DNA of 64,000 nucleotides from Avena insularis. Taxonomy: Eukaryota > Streptophyta > Magnoliopsida > Poales > Poaceae. The DNA is taken from assembly GCA_023614405.1 (NCBI GenBank), contig CM042696.1:336155211-336219210 (forward strand). Direction: 5' to 3'. Positions 11,561 through 24,006 of this stretch are shown piece after piece. Below the pieces are notes generated by a model, which saw nothing but the letters and a program-made list of their open reading frames with translations, was not told where the DNA came from and did no database searches. The position numbers were made by a program, and so were the translations under genes. Position 1 is the first letter of the stretch. Each line of letters starts with the position of its first letter.

Positions 11561-13127
11561 AAAAGCATATAACTGATTCTCTCTCAGGGTTTCTAGGATG
11601 ATTCTCAGATGTTGCTCATGCTCTTCTTCTGACTTGGAGTAGATAAGGATGTCGTCGATAAACACAACTACAAACTTATCTAGGAAATTCATAAAGATCT
11701 TATTCATGAGATTCATGAAATAAGCAGGGGCATTGGTTAATCCAAAAGACATAACCGTATACTCGTATAAACCATAGAGAGTAGTAAAGGCGGTCTTCGG
11801 AATATCCGTTGCACGAATCTTAAGTTGGTGATAACCAGTCCTAAGATCAATCTTTGAGAATACCTGAGCTCCAGTCAACTGATCAAATAGATCCTCTATC
11901 TTTGGCAAGGGGTACTTGTTCTTGATGGTGACGTCATTCAACTTTCTGTAGTCTGTACACAGACGGTTGCCTCCATCTTTCTTGTCGACGAATAACACTG
12001 GTGATCTCCATGGCGATGCGCTTGGCTGAATCAAACCTGTTGCTAACATGGCATCCAACTGCTTCTTCAGTTCTACTAACTCTGAGGGGTTCATGGTATA
12101 GGGTCTCTGGGCTATAGGTCCGGTTCCGGGGATTAGTTCGATAATGAACTCAATATCCCTATCCGGGGGCATACCTGGCAATTCATCTGGGAATACGTCG
12201 GGGTATTCACAGACTACTCTGACTTGGTCAATGGTAGGCAGGGCTACACTCTTGTTGCACTTGAATTGACGAGGTAAGGTTTCGGAGATATGCTCTACTG
12301 TTACTCCAGAACTACTAGTCATGGTGATGGCTTTCTTAGCATAGTCTATCAGTCCTTTATGCCTGGACATCCAGTCCATACCTAGTACTACTTCCAAACC
12401 TTTGGTTCCAAGTACAATTAGGTTGGCATAAAATTCTATCCCATGTATTCTGATAGGTACAACTTTGCAAATTTTTCTAGCTTTTGATGTTGAACCGGGG
12501 ATTTGAACTATCATGACATGCTTCAGGTTGGTTGGGAGAATCTTACTAGTGCATACAAATTCTTCGGTGACAAATGAATGCGAATCAAACAATACCCTTG
12601 CTAAAACTGAGTTGACAGAAAACATACCCAGCACTACATCTGGCGCTTCCTGGGCTTCTTCTGCGTTCATGTGGAAGAGACGACCATTCTTGATTGTCGG
12701 CGGGTTCCTTGGGAAAATCTCCTTCCTTGTTGAAAACGACGCTGCTGCTGAGCTGGGACATTCTGTGGGCATTGGCGGCAGTCTTCTTGGGACACTCATT
12801 GAGTAGTGACCCTTCACTCCACACTCAAAACAAGTGATCCGGGACTTGTCCTTGATCATGCAGTACAGCATTGCTGCCAGTTCTGGGTGCAGTGTTGTTG
12901 TTGTTGTTGCTCTTGGGAGGGGCACAGTTGAAGTTGTTGGCGTTGCCGGAGTTGTGATTGTTTCCTCCGGACTTCACATTTCCTCCGCTACGGTTGGGGT
13001 AGCTTGGGCGAGAATTTGGGGGTCGGTTGTGCCTTGGTGCATATCCTGGTGAAGGGTTAGGAAGGTACTTCTGGTGTCTACTGGATCCAGACTGCTGCAT
13101 CATACAACGCTTGCGGTTGTCGTTTGC
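11540..13127 (-). pseudogene. gag C-terminus, protease and partial RT of A
   Basis: Minus-strand pieces give an Asn/Gly-rich gag tail (13103-12825), then in another frame the CCHC knuckle [14 protein letters not shown], whose last Cys is Val. A protease region follows in which the catalytic DSGAS motif of copy C is shortened to DSHS. Next come the RT fingers and palm with [21 protein letters not shown] and the catalytic FIDDILIYS, ending at ENQLYA. The stop at 11540-11542 already lies in S sequence. Protease loss, knuckle damage and truncation make it non-functional. Confidence 0.92.
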
Positions 13128-13826
13128 CTAGTTAATCTTCCCTTCCATCTGAATGGCAGAGTCGACTAGCTCTTCGAGATCATCGAAACGGATGTTGATG
13201 AGGACAGTATGCATCTCATCATGCAGTCCGTTTAAGAATCTCTCCTTCTTCTTGGCCTCCGTGTTGATCTCATCCGGTGCATATCTGGCAAGTGACAAGA
13301 ATTTGTCACGGTACTCCACCACAGTCATTCTTCCTTGCTTCAGTTCGTGGAATTCATCTCTCATCCTGTTGACAAGACCTTGCAGCATGTGGGTGCGGCT
13401 GAACTTGACCTTGAATGCTTCCCGGGTCATCACCTGGCCATGGTTCATATTGCGGATGTTATTCCACCAAGCTCTTGCATCTCCCGCCAGATAGTGGGTG
13501 GCGAAGAGAACTTTCTCATTCTCATCAACTCCTGCAACTTCGAGGTTGTTTTCCATGGTCTGTAACCAGTCATCGGCATCTAATGGGTTTTTAGATTGGT
13601 TAAAGATTTGGGGACTGGTGTTCTGAAAGTTTTTGAGTTTAGATCCATGGTGATCCTGATTTCCATGTCCTTGGTTGTTGAGAGCCATTTGGGCAATCTG
13701 CTGCAATGTTGCTAAGTTGGCTTGACGCTCGGCCCTGCTTGCTTCATGGTCCGCGATAAGATTCTGCAAGATCTGCAGCATTGGGTCCTGCGACGAGCTG
13801 CTCGCTCCTTGGTTTCCACGATTCAT
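13128..13826 (-). pseudogene. gag (capsid part) of A
   Basis: A 232-codon frame starts at ATG 13826 with MNRGNQGASSSSQDPML. It contains the retrotransposon gag core: DADDWLQTMENNLEV, ATHYLAGDARAWWNN, REAFKVKFSRTH, VEYRDKFLSLARYAPDE and FLNGLHDEM. It corresponds almost residue for residue to gag of C (54325-53648). A TAG after GKIN (13128-13130) interrupts it where C continues with QDND, so the frame originally ran on into the zinc-knuckle tail. Gag would package element RNA in cytoplasmic particles. Confidence 0.93.
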
Positions 13827-14073
13827 CTGAAGATTGAGATAGATATAGGGGTAAGAGGGAAATTCTAAGGTTCATGGTTTTGGGTTTTCAAAGCTAAAAC
13901 TTTGAGTTAGACTCAGGTTTTTCAACTAACTTCATTTTCATTTATGCAAGCAAACACACGATACGACACACACCACAACAATCAAAGGGAAAACAGATGG
14001 TTTGATGAACCATTCTGTAAGCTACGATACAATGAGATGATACATATCATGCTACGACAGTGCTCTAGTGCCT
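13827..14073 (-). other. Spacer between ORF0 and gag in A
   Basis: About 250 bases with no frame. The matching spacer of C contains a cattcattcattcatt microsatellite near 54445-54462, which A lacks. Confidence 0.5.
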
Positions 14074-14814
14074 CTACTCATCGTCGATGAAGTCGGAGTC
14101 TTTATCATCAGTGTAGAAGTCCACAACATCCTCTTCTAGAAATTCATCATTGTTGCTGAGGTAAGAATCCATATCTCCCTGGATGTCTTCACCCTCATCA
14201 TCTTCTTCCTTGGCGGCAAGCTGAGCTTCGTGCTCCGTGACGGTCTTCTCAAGGTCGGCCACCTTCTTGCGAAGACGGGCGATGGTGCGATCCTTCTTTG
14301 CACGCTGGCGACAAAGAGACTGACGATCTTGGACAACCAGTGCGAAAGTCTAGGCCTTTTGGTCGGCGATGCCACGGTTCTGGTTGGCTAACTCTCTGGC
14401 ATTGTCCAGTTCCTATTGTCGGTCATCCAGCAAGAAGTCAAGGTTCTCCACTTGACGCCTCAATTCAGGGTGACTTGGCATCTCCATCAGCATTCCCATG
14501 AAGTCACATCTTGCATAGTGGGCAAAACGGGTTCCTTGAATCTTTTTGACGCTGAGGGCACATAGACGTGCGAGAGCTTCATGCATTGCCCTGGCTAATC
14601 CATCTAGCCAGTTGTTCTCTCTCATGGAGAACTGAATTCTCCCGGAAGTTGGTGCTTCGATGCTTCCCCGAAGATCCGCAGTGACTAGCCACTGTAGGTC
14701 TCCTCCTGGGGGTCCTTCAAGTTGAGCTCCAAGAAATTCCAGATGTGGGCGTCCCAGTAACTCCGACAGTGAATCTAGATCCCTCTCGAAGATCAGCTGA
14801 CCTCTGTTTCCCAA
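14074..14814 (-). pseudogene. Leader ORF (ORF0) of A, upstream of gag
   Basis: One frame of 246 codons starts at ATG 14814 (MGNRGQLIFERDL) and ends at 14074, interrupted only by two TAG codons (14413-14415 and 14350-14352). The N-terminal half has no family I recognise. The middle is a charged predicted coiled coil (RQRAKKDRTIARLRKKVADL), and the C-terminus is very acidic (YTDDKDSDFIDDE). It lies between PBS and gag, same strand. Copy C has the same ORF at the same place (55321-54586), and the CAG of C faces TAG 14350-14352 here. This is not gag. Some Tat/Ogre-type elements have an ORF before gag, but this family is chromovirus-like. Confidence 0.7.
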
Positions 14815-15060
14815 CTAGTAAAACTTGCTAAATTGAGTCTCCATCTACAAGAATTAAGGATGAGGAAGTTAGTGAAGTGATCAAGTGTGTCAAATTTTAA
14901 GTGGTAATGTAAGAATTTTGAGGAACATGTATTTTTTTGAGAAAGAACGAGTTCACAAGGGTAAGAGAGGAAATAGTTTTTCATAAATACACACTTTGGT
15001 TTTGAAGCTAAGTTTTTGGTTTGGACGTCCATTCTAACTAGGGTCTCCTATGGTCAGGAT

Positions 15061-15073
15061 GGCTCTGATACCA
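15061..15073 (-). other. Primer binding site of A
   Basis: On the minus strand TGGTATCAGAGCC matches the complement of the 3' end of plant initiator tRNA-Met, three bases after the LTR end. This fixes the inner edge and direction of the element. Confidence 0.92.
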
Positions 15074-15076
15074 ACT

Positions 15077-18000
15077 TGTCAACACCCAAATTTTTAATCC
15101 CAGATGCCCGTTATGCCATACCTCGCAATCCCAGGATTACCATTTTTGCGAGACATAACGGATTGGATATCACAGTACATCATCCATTACAAACCATACA
15201 TAAGGTTTTACACAAATAAGGATCTCATGATCCATTCTTTAATACAACAAGCAGCGGAAATAAGCGATAGCGTAGCGGTGGGGTCCATCTTGAAGCACAG
15301 TAATGCTGACGAAGGCAGATAGTCCTAGTTATCATAGCCGTCCTGCTGACCATCATCTTGATAATCTCCTTCATAGTCTGGCCATGATAATAGCCAAGGA
15401 CAAAAGCCATGAGTACTCTTTAAGTACTCGCAAACTACTACTAGCAAGGAAATATAATTCTAAATTAAAGTACTGAGTCTAAGTTAACTATCAAGTTAAG
15501 TTTGAAACCTAAGCTGAGTTCAGAAGCAAAGAAAGATAAAATAATGTTCTAAAATCACTTAAGTTGGGAAGCTATTATCATCAACACAACCCTGTTGTGG
15601 TCAAGTCAAAGTTCATCATTCATTTCAAGTTATTTATAAAACATCTGACAACAAAACAGTATGGCCATTCCAACTGTCTATAACCGCGGACGCGGCTATT
15701 CGAATAGTTTGACACTCTGCAGAGGTGGTACACTTTCACCACATGATTCAATACATCTGTCAGGTATAACCCTGAATCATCATACTTAGTATGCAGATAA
15801 TCAAACATAACCTTCCCTTTACACACCCTAGTACAAGCACCTCTCCTATGATCATGGCCTCCCAACCATGACCATCAGTCATCTTGGGCACTACATAGGT
15901 GGACATCATTGAGAGGTAGCCTCAGCTCAAACCTCTCCGGTGAGGGAACAAATACTAATGCATATAAATTTCCAGCTAAGCCTTACCCAATTCAGGTAAT
16001 GTGGTTGTACGGTAAATTTGGAATGGTATCGCATCTGAATCCAACCATCAGTTTTATAAAAGGGTTAAGGCTCATGCCTCGTCATTTTCATCATCATAAA
16101 CCAGTTGTGTTTCAAAACACATCTCTAAACATCTCAATAGAATGACTCATCATTCCAAGGTTTTCATAATTCATTTTCACCAAGTGTTCCCATCTAAAGT
16201 GACTCAAGTTTTTGATCTATACTAAGGTACTAAGTTAAGAGTGTTCACTAAGGTGGAAAGATGGGATCAATCTCATGCCATGGAATGACATCTAAAGGTT
16301 TCTAAGTAGGTCAAGTTTTATACTCTTTATGCTCCTTCAAAATTAAGTAAAGAACTTTGTGTAAACTAAGGGAGGTAAAACTTGTCAATAAGACTTGGGG
16401 TACTAATAGTTAAAGGGGTGTGATCAAAGCATGCTGAAGGCATCATTGCTAAACCATCTAGTTTTATTCTAGCTTGCTAATAATAGCTTGCTAAAGTATG
16501 TTTTGGAAGGGTTAGCTTGCCACTAATAGCTTGCCTTGGTTGGTGCAGTGGTTGAAGTTTTCTTCTTCTTCTTCTTCTTGGTAGAACTCCTCCTCGAAAG
16601 CTTGGTCGGTACTAGCGTCTATAAATACATAGGGAGTAGACAATCACCAAACAATACTTAACTAGGCTAAGTAGCATTCTAAAAACACACAATTGATGAT
16701 CTATTATCATCACAAGCATCACAAGTTTAACTTCAATAGTTTCATCCTTTTTATTTTAGAAAAGTAATTTCTACTCATTGAAATATTAACTAAAATTTAA
16801 TATTCACCACCAAAATATGGGATCATGTGGACACATGTCCTCACCACATATTCTAACATGTGGGAATGAGATTTAAGGGTTGGATCAATATTACTTTGGT
16901 TTAAGTTTATTATTTAATGATTTAAAGTGACTAGAAATGCCTATATAGCATTATTTTGGTACTAGTGCAAAGTCATTGCATGTAAACCTTAATATTATTA
17001 CATATTCATATAGATATGATGAAATGTGATTTTTGAGAGTTGGAATCAACTCAAAAGCTAACTTGGTTGATTTTATAAAAATGTTGCAAGTTGCAAAAAC
17101 TTCTGTTTTGTTATTTTTATTAGGAGAGATCTATAACTCTAATTGAATTAAATCCAACGGGCTTGGATAGATCATTTTAATACTTTTCAGAAAAAATTGG
17201 TTTCATGCAATTTGGATTTCTAAAACTCTCTGAATTGATTTTCAAACTAGTGAACAGAAACTAGATTCAAACTAAAAAGAAAAATCCAGATTTGAATCGA
17301 TCGGCTAGCGCGGGAAAAGGAATGGGCCGGCCCAGTGGCGCTCCACGACGCGGGGCTCAGCTGACAGGGGGTCCCGCTTGTCAGCGGCACTTAACACACG
17401 AAACGGTACGCGCGCTGTGGGTCGTGCGATTAGAAGTGTGATCAACGGTTAAGAGTCGTCGTCGACGAAGAACAGGTCGCCGGCGAGCTCGAACCCTAGC
17501 GGCTCGGTGGGGGTCTACTGGGGGCGTACCAGGGCTCCAGCAGTGTCAGCGAGGTGAGCAAACAAAGTGGAAGATGACAGCGAGGCGAGGCGTGGTCGCG
17601 GCTGAGCTTGGGGTGGTTGAAATCAACGGCACCCTTCTGCTCTAGAGGCGGCGACTTCGGGTCCAATTTTGGCGAGCTGCTGCTCCACTTGCTCCGGCGA
17701 GAGGTGGGTGAGGTTCAGAGAGGTGAGGGGAGTGGAATGGTGTGGAGAAGAATGGCTGGGGAGGGCTCCTTTTATAGGCCCGACGGTGAGACCGAGCGGG
17801 ATGGGCGGTCGACGGTGGCGACATGGCTACGACGAGCTAGAGGCATGGTGGGGGTGGCGATCGATGGGCGGTTCCCTGGCGGTGCTCTAGGACTTAAATG
17901 CGGCCGTAGGGGCGGTGGTATGCGGTCTGGGGGAGGTGGCGCTCTGGGAGGCAGAGGCGGCGGTGTCCACGACGAGTGGTGGCTATGGGGCTTTGGGCGG

Positions 18001-19022
18001 CGAATGGGGATGTGCTGCGATCGAGGCGGAGCGGCGGGCGCGGGCTGCGGTCGAGTGGCGGCTTGTGCACGCGGGGACAAAGCATGCTCTGCGGGCGGCA
18101 TCGTCATGGTGCGGTGGCGTTGGGCGCGGGTTCTCCTCGGTGGTCCACGACAGCACTTGGCTCGGGCAAGGGACAGAGAGGGGCGGAGAGGTGTTGGCTA
18201 CCTCCTGGACATGGAGAGGGAAGGGGGAGTGGGCTGCTACAGCGGGGAAAGGTTTGGCCGGCGAGCATGTCCTCGGTTTGGCATGGCCTAGGGGTTAGGG
18301 ACAAGGGACAGAGGTGCTAAAGGCCTGGTTAGACCAAGAGGGGACAGAGAGGTTAAATGGAGATCAAATGGGGGCAAAACCCTGTTCAGAATAGTGAGCT
18401 AGGATTAGAGGTGGGATTAAGCATGCCAAGTGTTTGATGAAATGGCCGCAAGAGAAAAAGTTTTGAATTTTGAGTTCAAAATTTTTGAGTGATCTCCACT
18501 AGTGATAGGTAGTCTATGGTTGCAAGGGTTTTGAAAATGGAGCTCAAATAGATGGTTTTTGAAATAGGGGTCATCTATGCATATGCATTAGATTCAATTT
18601 TAAACTGTCATTTAAAATAGCTAACATAATGTTTTTAGCAGATCAAAAGGTGGGTCTTGGTACCTCATTATGTGTACTAGCAAGGGGTGCAAAGATCAAG
18701 AATTGTTTCTGTTAATAATTGAGTACTAGGAATAGCCAAAGTAGGCATGAGAATTAAATTTGCCAAAATGACCATTGCTTTTTAATTCTTTTTGATTTGA
18801 TTTTCTTTAGGAAAATTTTGGGAATGATGTAGATGATGTTTAAATCACCTAAGAAACCTTTTACAAGCATTAGATCAATCAATCATGGCAATTCAAACAA
18901 ATCCTATTTTAAATGCACACATATATGAATGCTTTCATTTTAAATTTGGAAAAGTTTTTGTTAGCCCTATTTTTGGATGATTTGATCTTGATAAGCTTGG
19001 ATTAAAGTTTTGGGATGTTACA
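15077..19022 (-). repeat. 5' LTR of A (family G1, 3946 bp)
   Basis: On the minus strand it runs from TGTAACATCCC (ending at 19022) to GGGTGTTGACA (15077). It has the G1 order of parts: GC-rich promoter half (about 17300-18300), TATA at 17770, acidic open frame (about 16545-16625, including a run of ttc triplets at 16560-16578), conserved frame 15620-15865, palindrome 15696-15707 and a terminal GAGTACT/AGTACTC repeat near 15411-15429. The 227-codon GC-rich frame at 17608-18291 is antisense to the LTR and is probably chance. Confidence 0.93.
17770..17776 (-). promoter_or_regulatory. TATA box in 5' LTR of A
   Basis: TATAAAA on the minus strand, in the position shared by all G1 LTRs, between a GC-rich upstream part and a CT-rich leader start. 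Confidence 0.7.
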
Positions 19023-20049
19023 AATAATGACCTCCAACCCTTGATCAAACAAAGCTTAGGCTTTTAATTGTCTGATCAAGATCTATTAACACTAAGTAGT
19101 AGACTTGTACTAGACTCACTATAGGCTTATAACTACTTGGCTCAACAAGATTATTATTTGATGTACTAATACTACTAGCCTCCTCATAGATTTATAATTA
19201 CTAGCTAAGCTCTTGGGTTTAAATACTTCTTCTAGTTAACTCATAAGTGAGTTAGCTCCTGCAACATCAAATGGTTTGATCACCACTAAGGATCTCATTA
19301 CATTGATGATGGCATACTTCACCATAGCTAGTTCCTCCTTCTGATTAATTTACTTAGGTCTTTGGAAGGTAAATATAATAGGTCAAAGGCTATGAGTCAA
19401 TAAGTTCTAGGTCAGAAATTGATCACACACATAGATGATCAATAGACACTAAGACTTGGTTAAATAGGATTGTCATCTATTAACATGACACTAAGGGTAT
19501 GTGATGAATGGTCTTGGCTTGACTTCTATTTCCTCTCTATTTGTAATAAGAGTTAATGTTTAAGAACTACCATGGTACCTATGATAAGAGTAACTATGGC
19601 AAACAAGTGTTTCAAGATTTAGTTATGAGTTTCTTTTACTTAAGTTATATACTTGACTTGGCATTCAGGGTTTGTTGTAGATAATACCTTGATATTAGCT
19701 TTAGAATATTAAGTATTTATCCTTGGGTCGTGGTATGAAATACCATGTAATGATCTTTAGAAGATCAAGTACTCCTTATTAAGTAGTGTGTTGTGACTTA
19801 GTTTTATTACATTTGATCTACGCTTAGATCAAATTATATTACCGAAAATAAGGTTTTAGCAAAGGTCATATTGAAACTTATCGCAATCAACTTGATGATC
19901 TACTTCATTTCCACCAAGTTAAGAGAAGCTTCAATCTCTTTGACAAGTTTAATTTAAAAGCGCGAAAATTATTCGGATTTTCTATGCATGAATGCAATGC
20001 ACACACCTGTGTTCAGCTTATTTCTATGCTCTAATGCTGGCATGTTACA
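19023..20049 (-). repeat. 3' LTR of H, partial
   Basis: On the minus strand it starts TGTAACATGCC at 20049 right after a purine tract and runs about 1 kb until A interrupts it. It is AT-rich, with no convincing frame. Confidence 0.7.
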
Positions 20050-20064
20050 GATTCTCCCCCTTAA
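20050..20064 (-). other. Polypurine tract of H
   Basis: On the minus strand TTAAGGGGGAGAATC abuts the LTR start, after the segment ACTTCGGGGACGAAG. This arrangement is usual just before 3' LTRs of plant gypsy elements. Confidence 0.8.
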
Positions 20065-23000
20065 AATAAACTTCGTCCCCGAAGTTCGTACTCTCTTGCG
20101 TTTCAGAATGAGGAGTTGACTTGTTTTGATCACACCATTTCTCAAATTCCATTGTGATCACAATTGGGGATAGTTGTGGTATCCCGTATCCACATCTTTT
20201 TCCTTCAATCCTCTTCATACTTGGCACCTTCCGTCTGTCGTTTCCAATATGTAGCTGATGTCTACACACTTCTATTCTTGTAGACAGTTGTTGGGCCTCC
20301 AAGTGCAGAGGTTTGTAGAACAGCAGCAAGTTTCCCTTAAGTGGATCACCCAAGGTTTATCGAACTTAGGGAGGAAGTGGTCAAAGGTATCCCTCTCAAG
20401 GAACCCTGCAATCAAGATACAAGAAGTCTCTTGTGTCCCCAACACACCCAATACACTTGTCAGGTGTATAGGTGCACTAGTTCGGCGAAGAGATGGTGAA
20501 ATACACGTGGTATAGATAATTATAAGTGGTAACGGTGATACAAAATAGCTTGCTGGCGTGTGGTTGACGTGGGAAAAGACTAAAGGCAAACTGAAATAAA
20601 GATGGAAGCAATAAAACATGTAACATATCTAATAGCAAACGGTGTTTCAGTGCTTAGAAACAAGGCCTATGGATCATAGTTTCACTAGTGAACACTCTCA
20701 TATAAATATCTTCTCTTTATGATACTACTCTAAACTACTGTTCGGTTGGACACTCTAATCCATGGTAGGGCTATAACAGCACACCTCAAAGTTCACTTTC
20801 CCCATCTAGATAACCCCACACTGTCACCTTGAGCAATAGATGGTTCAAACAAACACCACAATTTCATAAAGACATCCAACTCCAAATATAACTCATAACA
20901 AGTATTTGTGATCTCTAGCCTAAGTGCCACCATGGTGTGCACACTGTCAACTTCACACACATGGGGAGAGCACAGATCTATTAAAGCACTTGAGTAGCAA
21001 GGTAGATCTATAGATTACAAGCTCATGATCTCAATAAGATCATGCATAGAGAGAGATGAACACATAGCTACCGGTAGAACCTTTAGCCTCGAGATAGAAC
21101 TACTCCCTCCTCATCATGGGAATCAACAATGGTGATGGAGATGGCGGTGGAGATCGATGGAGATGGCTTCGAGGGCACTTCTCCGTCCCAGCAGGGTGCC
21201 GGAACAGAGACTTTCTGTACCCCGAATCTCCCCTTCGGTGGCGGCGGCGCTATGGAACTTCTCGTGGCTGGAGGCTTGACTATTTAGGGTTTATGCATCG
21301 GGAGGCTCTTATAGGCGAGAGGGGAGACTGAGGGGGTGCTGGAGGGGCCCACACCACCCCTTGGCGCGGCCTGGCCCGCGCCACCAGGTGGTGTGGCCAG
21401 CCCCTGGCCCCTCTCCGTCTCGTCTTCTAGCTCCGTGAGTCTTCCGGTAAAATATCGACTTTCGCTTTTGTCCGGTCCAATTTCGAGAATATTGATTTTC
21501 TGACTTTCCTGAAACCAAAAACAGTAGAAAACAGGCAACTGGCACTGTGGCTCTTGTTAATAGGTTAGTCCAAGAAATCATATGAAAAGTACTCCAAAGT
21601 GTGGACAAAACATAAGAAAGTAGATATAAAACAAGCATGGAACATCAAAAATATAGATATGTTTGCAACGTATCAGTAGCATACTCCTTCTACTACAATC
21701 CCTTGGGTTACGTCTTCAAAGTTCTACATAGGATTGGTTTGGGACACATTTAGTCCATTCCAATCAGGCTTTCCTACTACTATACACTAAACTATTTTAG
21801 TAGGCTCTACTCCTTAAGAAAAACTTACCAGCTGTTTCCCCTTTATAACTAGTCCACTAGGTTTAATCTATTATATTTCCTTTGATCTTTCATCCGGACA
21901 TACTCTCGGAAATACTTTATAATGATGACATTTTATAACCTGATGAGAATAAGGCTTAATATCATCATCGTTAAGTACCTCCTTTCTAACCTTTAGTCAG
22001 AAAGTTAGACAACAACACTTCAGTGTTTATTGTTTACTCTCCCCTTGGGGTTTCCTAATGGTCTCTAATCTACAAGTATAATACCCATTAACTCAATAGT
22101 AAGGATATTGGTCTCCATCTAGCTTGTATCTTACCTATATAAGGTCTTACGAAAGAATATGCGGTACACCCACACAGTTGTGGATATCCGACATAAATCT
22201 TCCAATGTTACTTGTCTTACTTTTAATCTGCTAGATAGTACTTTTAACCAGTAAATCCGATGTCGCGAAAACGTCTCGAAAGCCGTTCGTTTAAATTCTA
22301 TACTCCTTTATGTCTTTCTTGACTTAGGCCAAGTTTTATGCTCTTTAAATCATACCAAGATGATCTAATTAGCTAAACCGCTAGGATACCAGCTACGGAT
22401 ACCAACTATGGATACCAGCTGCGGATCCTCCTAGGTGCATGGATTACCCTACAGTTTTTCGACTTACTTCTCTCTGGGTTGTCAGAGCTTGAATACCCCT
22501 TTTGTTCAAAGACTTCTTCTTTGTACCCTCCCAAGTTACTTCCATGACTTTGGGACAACTACTTCATTAGCTTCTGAGCAACATCACCTACTTGGAGTGA
22601 ACTTAACTTATTACTTCATGTTGCTCCACACCTTTGCTGCACTACTATTCCTTCTTGTTGCCAACTAATAATTAGTTGGTATTAATCCATCCTTCAAAAT
22701 AGTGTTGATACACCTATAATTGGTTGCACTCTTCATGTAATCCTTCATCTTGATCTTCGGAACTCGTCACTCCCTTACACGAATTCCCTATTCTATCTAG
22801 GTCTATAACATCAAGTAACAACTTGATGATGCAACATGCATTTGCACATCAAGTCAAACTTCATGCACAAATCTAATCAATCAAGAAGATGCAAGAAAAA
22901 CCAAGAAATCCAAATGTGGTACATATAACACACATCATTCTAAGCCCGGAATATAGTAGTTGAGTAAAACATCTCTAGAATTCAGGCTTAGCTATGTAGT

Positions 23001-23950
23001 ATATGACACCTCCTAATATAGGTTCACTTCGTGATACTTAGAACTTAGGAGTCAAACTACTCTTTGGCTCAAAATTTACCCAAATTGCTCAATTCTAATT
23101 GGATAATTTGGAGCGAAGTGGCCTCACTTTGGTTCCAACTAACCTCTTACTTTTCTTTCGGGACTACTAAAGACTACAAATTTTCCATTCTATCATAAAC
23201 TATCCTCACATGATCTCGCAAACTACTAACAAAATTGTAATTACTATCTTAGTCCAAAAATTATCATCATATTTTGACACCTATGTCTTGTATCATAGAC
23301 CTACACAGTTCTTTACTTACTGTTATTACAAAATTTGTTACTACATACTTGTCCTAATTACAAACTTATCATGGTCTCGGAGCTATTCTCACCACGAACT
23401 TGTTAAAATTTACCTAGTCATCATGATTAAAGAGATAATATCACCATGACAACTCTTCTTCTTAGCTTACTATTAATGATTCTTAACAAAATTCTACTCC
23501 ATCACATGGAATTATCAAGTAGATGCCACATGATTTACTTTCAATTGTAATCTATACATACTCTGATGATCTACCTGAAGTGGTATAGTGGTATCAACTA
23601 GTTGTAAGATTCTGCTACTTCAGAGGGGTTCTAAATATAGACCCCATCACTAATATTACTCCACATGATATCCTAATCCCAGTCGTAATCTTATTTGGTA
23701 TTTTAACTTACGTAAGATATCTTAGTGGTGTTATACCTATTCAGAGCTACACTAAAATGACCTTTCTTTAGAGAATACATATAACTAATCCTTAAGAAAG
23801 ATGACAAAAACATCTAACTTAAGTGTGACAAGGTTTATCCTCAAGTGGATATCCATCACAAGTCTTGGTTTAGATAAGATGGCTTCCTATAATCACTATC
23901 CAACCTACAGATCTTCCTAAAAGGGTTTTAATCCTAAGGTCAAAGCATAT
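20065..23950 (-). other. Internal region of H (with solo LTR Q inside)
   Basis: Excluding Q, about 2.5 kb of AT-rich sequence. Near the 3' end a short minus-strand frame ends ...NFGDEVYFKGENL at 20045, perhaps the last codons of a lost polyprotein; it resembles no domain. Three tandem 13-base units ggataccagctgc-like lie at 22384-22422. Small frames at 22435-22668 and 23210-23449 do not match known proteins. Confidence 0.55.
20256..21675 (-). mobile_element. Solo LTR Q (1420 bp) with target duplication
   Basis: On the minus strand it runs from TGATACGTTGC to ...GACATCA, with no internal region. The five bases gtagc stand on both sides (20251-20255 and 21676-21680), so the edges are exact. 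It is homologous to the LTR of S and carries the same GC hairpin (arms at 21349-21358 and 21387-21396) and a TATAAG-type box near 21309-21314. It arose by recombination between the two LTRs of an element that had inserted into H. Confidence 0.95.
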
Positions 23951-23962
23951 GCTCTAATACCA
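23951..23962 (-). other. Primer binding site of H
   Basis: TGGTATTAGAGC on the minus strand, one change from the tRNA-Met consensus, two bases after the LTR end TCACCGCA. Element B has the same variant and spacing. Confidence 0.8.
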
Positions 23963-23964
23963 GC

Positions 23965-24006
23965 TGCGGTGACCCAACATACCAGTGCATGATGTAGTAC
24001 ACTATA
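23965..24006 (-). repeat. Inner end of 5' LTR of H
   Basis: On the minus strand this ends ...GGGTCACCGCA at 23965. It is cut by element B after ctata (24002-24006). The LTR resumes at 40098. Confidence 0.75.

Larger units (their letters stand above)
11560..19022 (-). mobile_element. Ty3/gypsy element A (family G1), 5' part
   Basis: On the minus strand A has a 5' LTR (19022-15077), a tRNA-Met PBS, a leader ORF, gag, protease and the first two thirds of reverse transcriptase. It then stops abruptly at S. RNase H, integrase and the 3' LTR are missing. Its outer LTR edge lies against the 3' LTR remnant of H (flank aataa), so A inserted into H. The second target-site copy is lost. Confidence 0.92.

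Noticed and set aside
15061..15073. tRNA gene at the PBS sites
   Set aside because: Only 12-18 bases match tRNA 3' ends; there is no cloverleaf.
17608..18291. 227-codon GC-rich frame in A's LTR
   Set aside because: It is antisense to the LTR, Gly/Arg-rich, with other overlapping frames, and not kept in the equivalent part of C or I; a composition artefact.
1..19022. E and A as the two halves of one element
   Set aside because: They are on opposite strands, with a LINE, a G1 fragment and S between them, and both halves carry their own LTR.
21676..23950. Host gene in the AT-rich gap
   Set aside because: Frames are short with no domain or splice pattern; the stretch lies between the PBS and polypurine tract of H.
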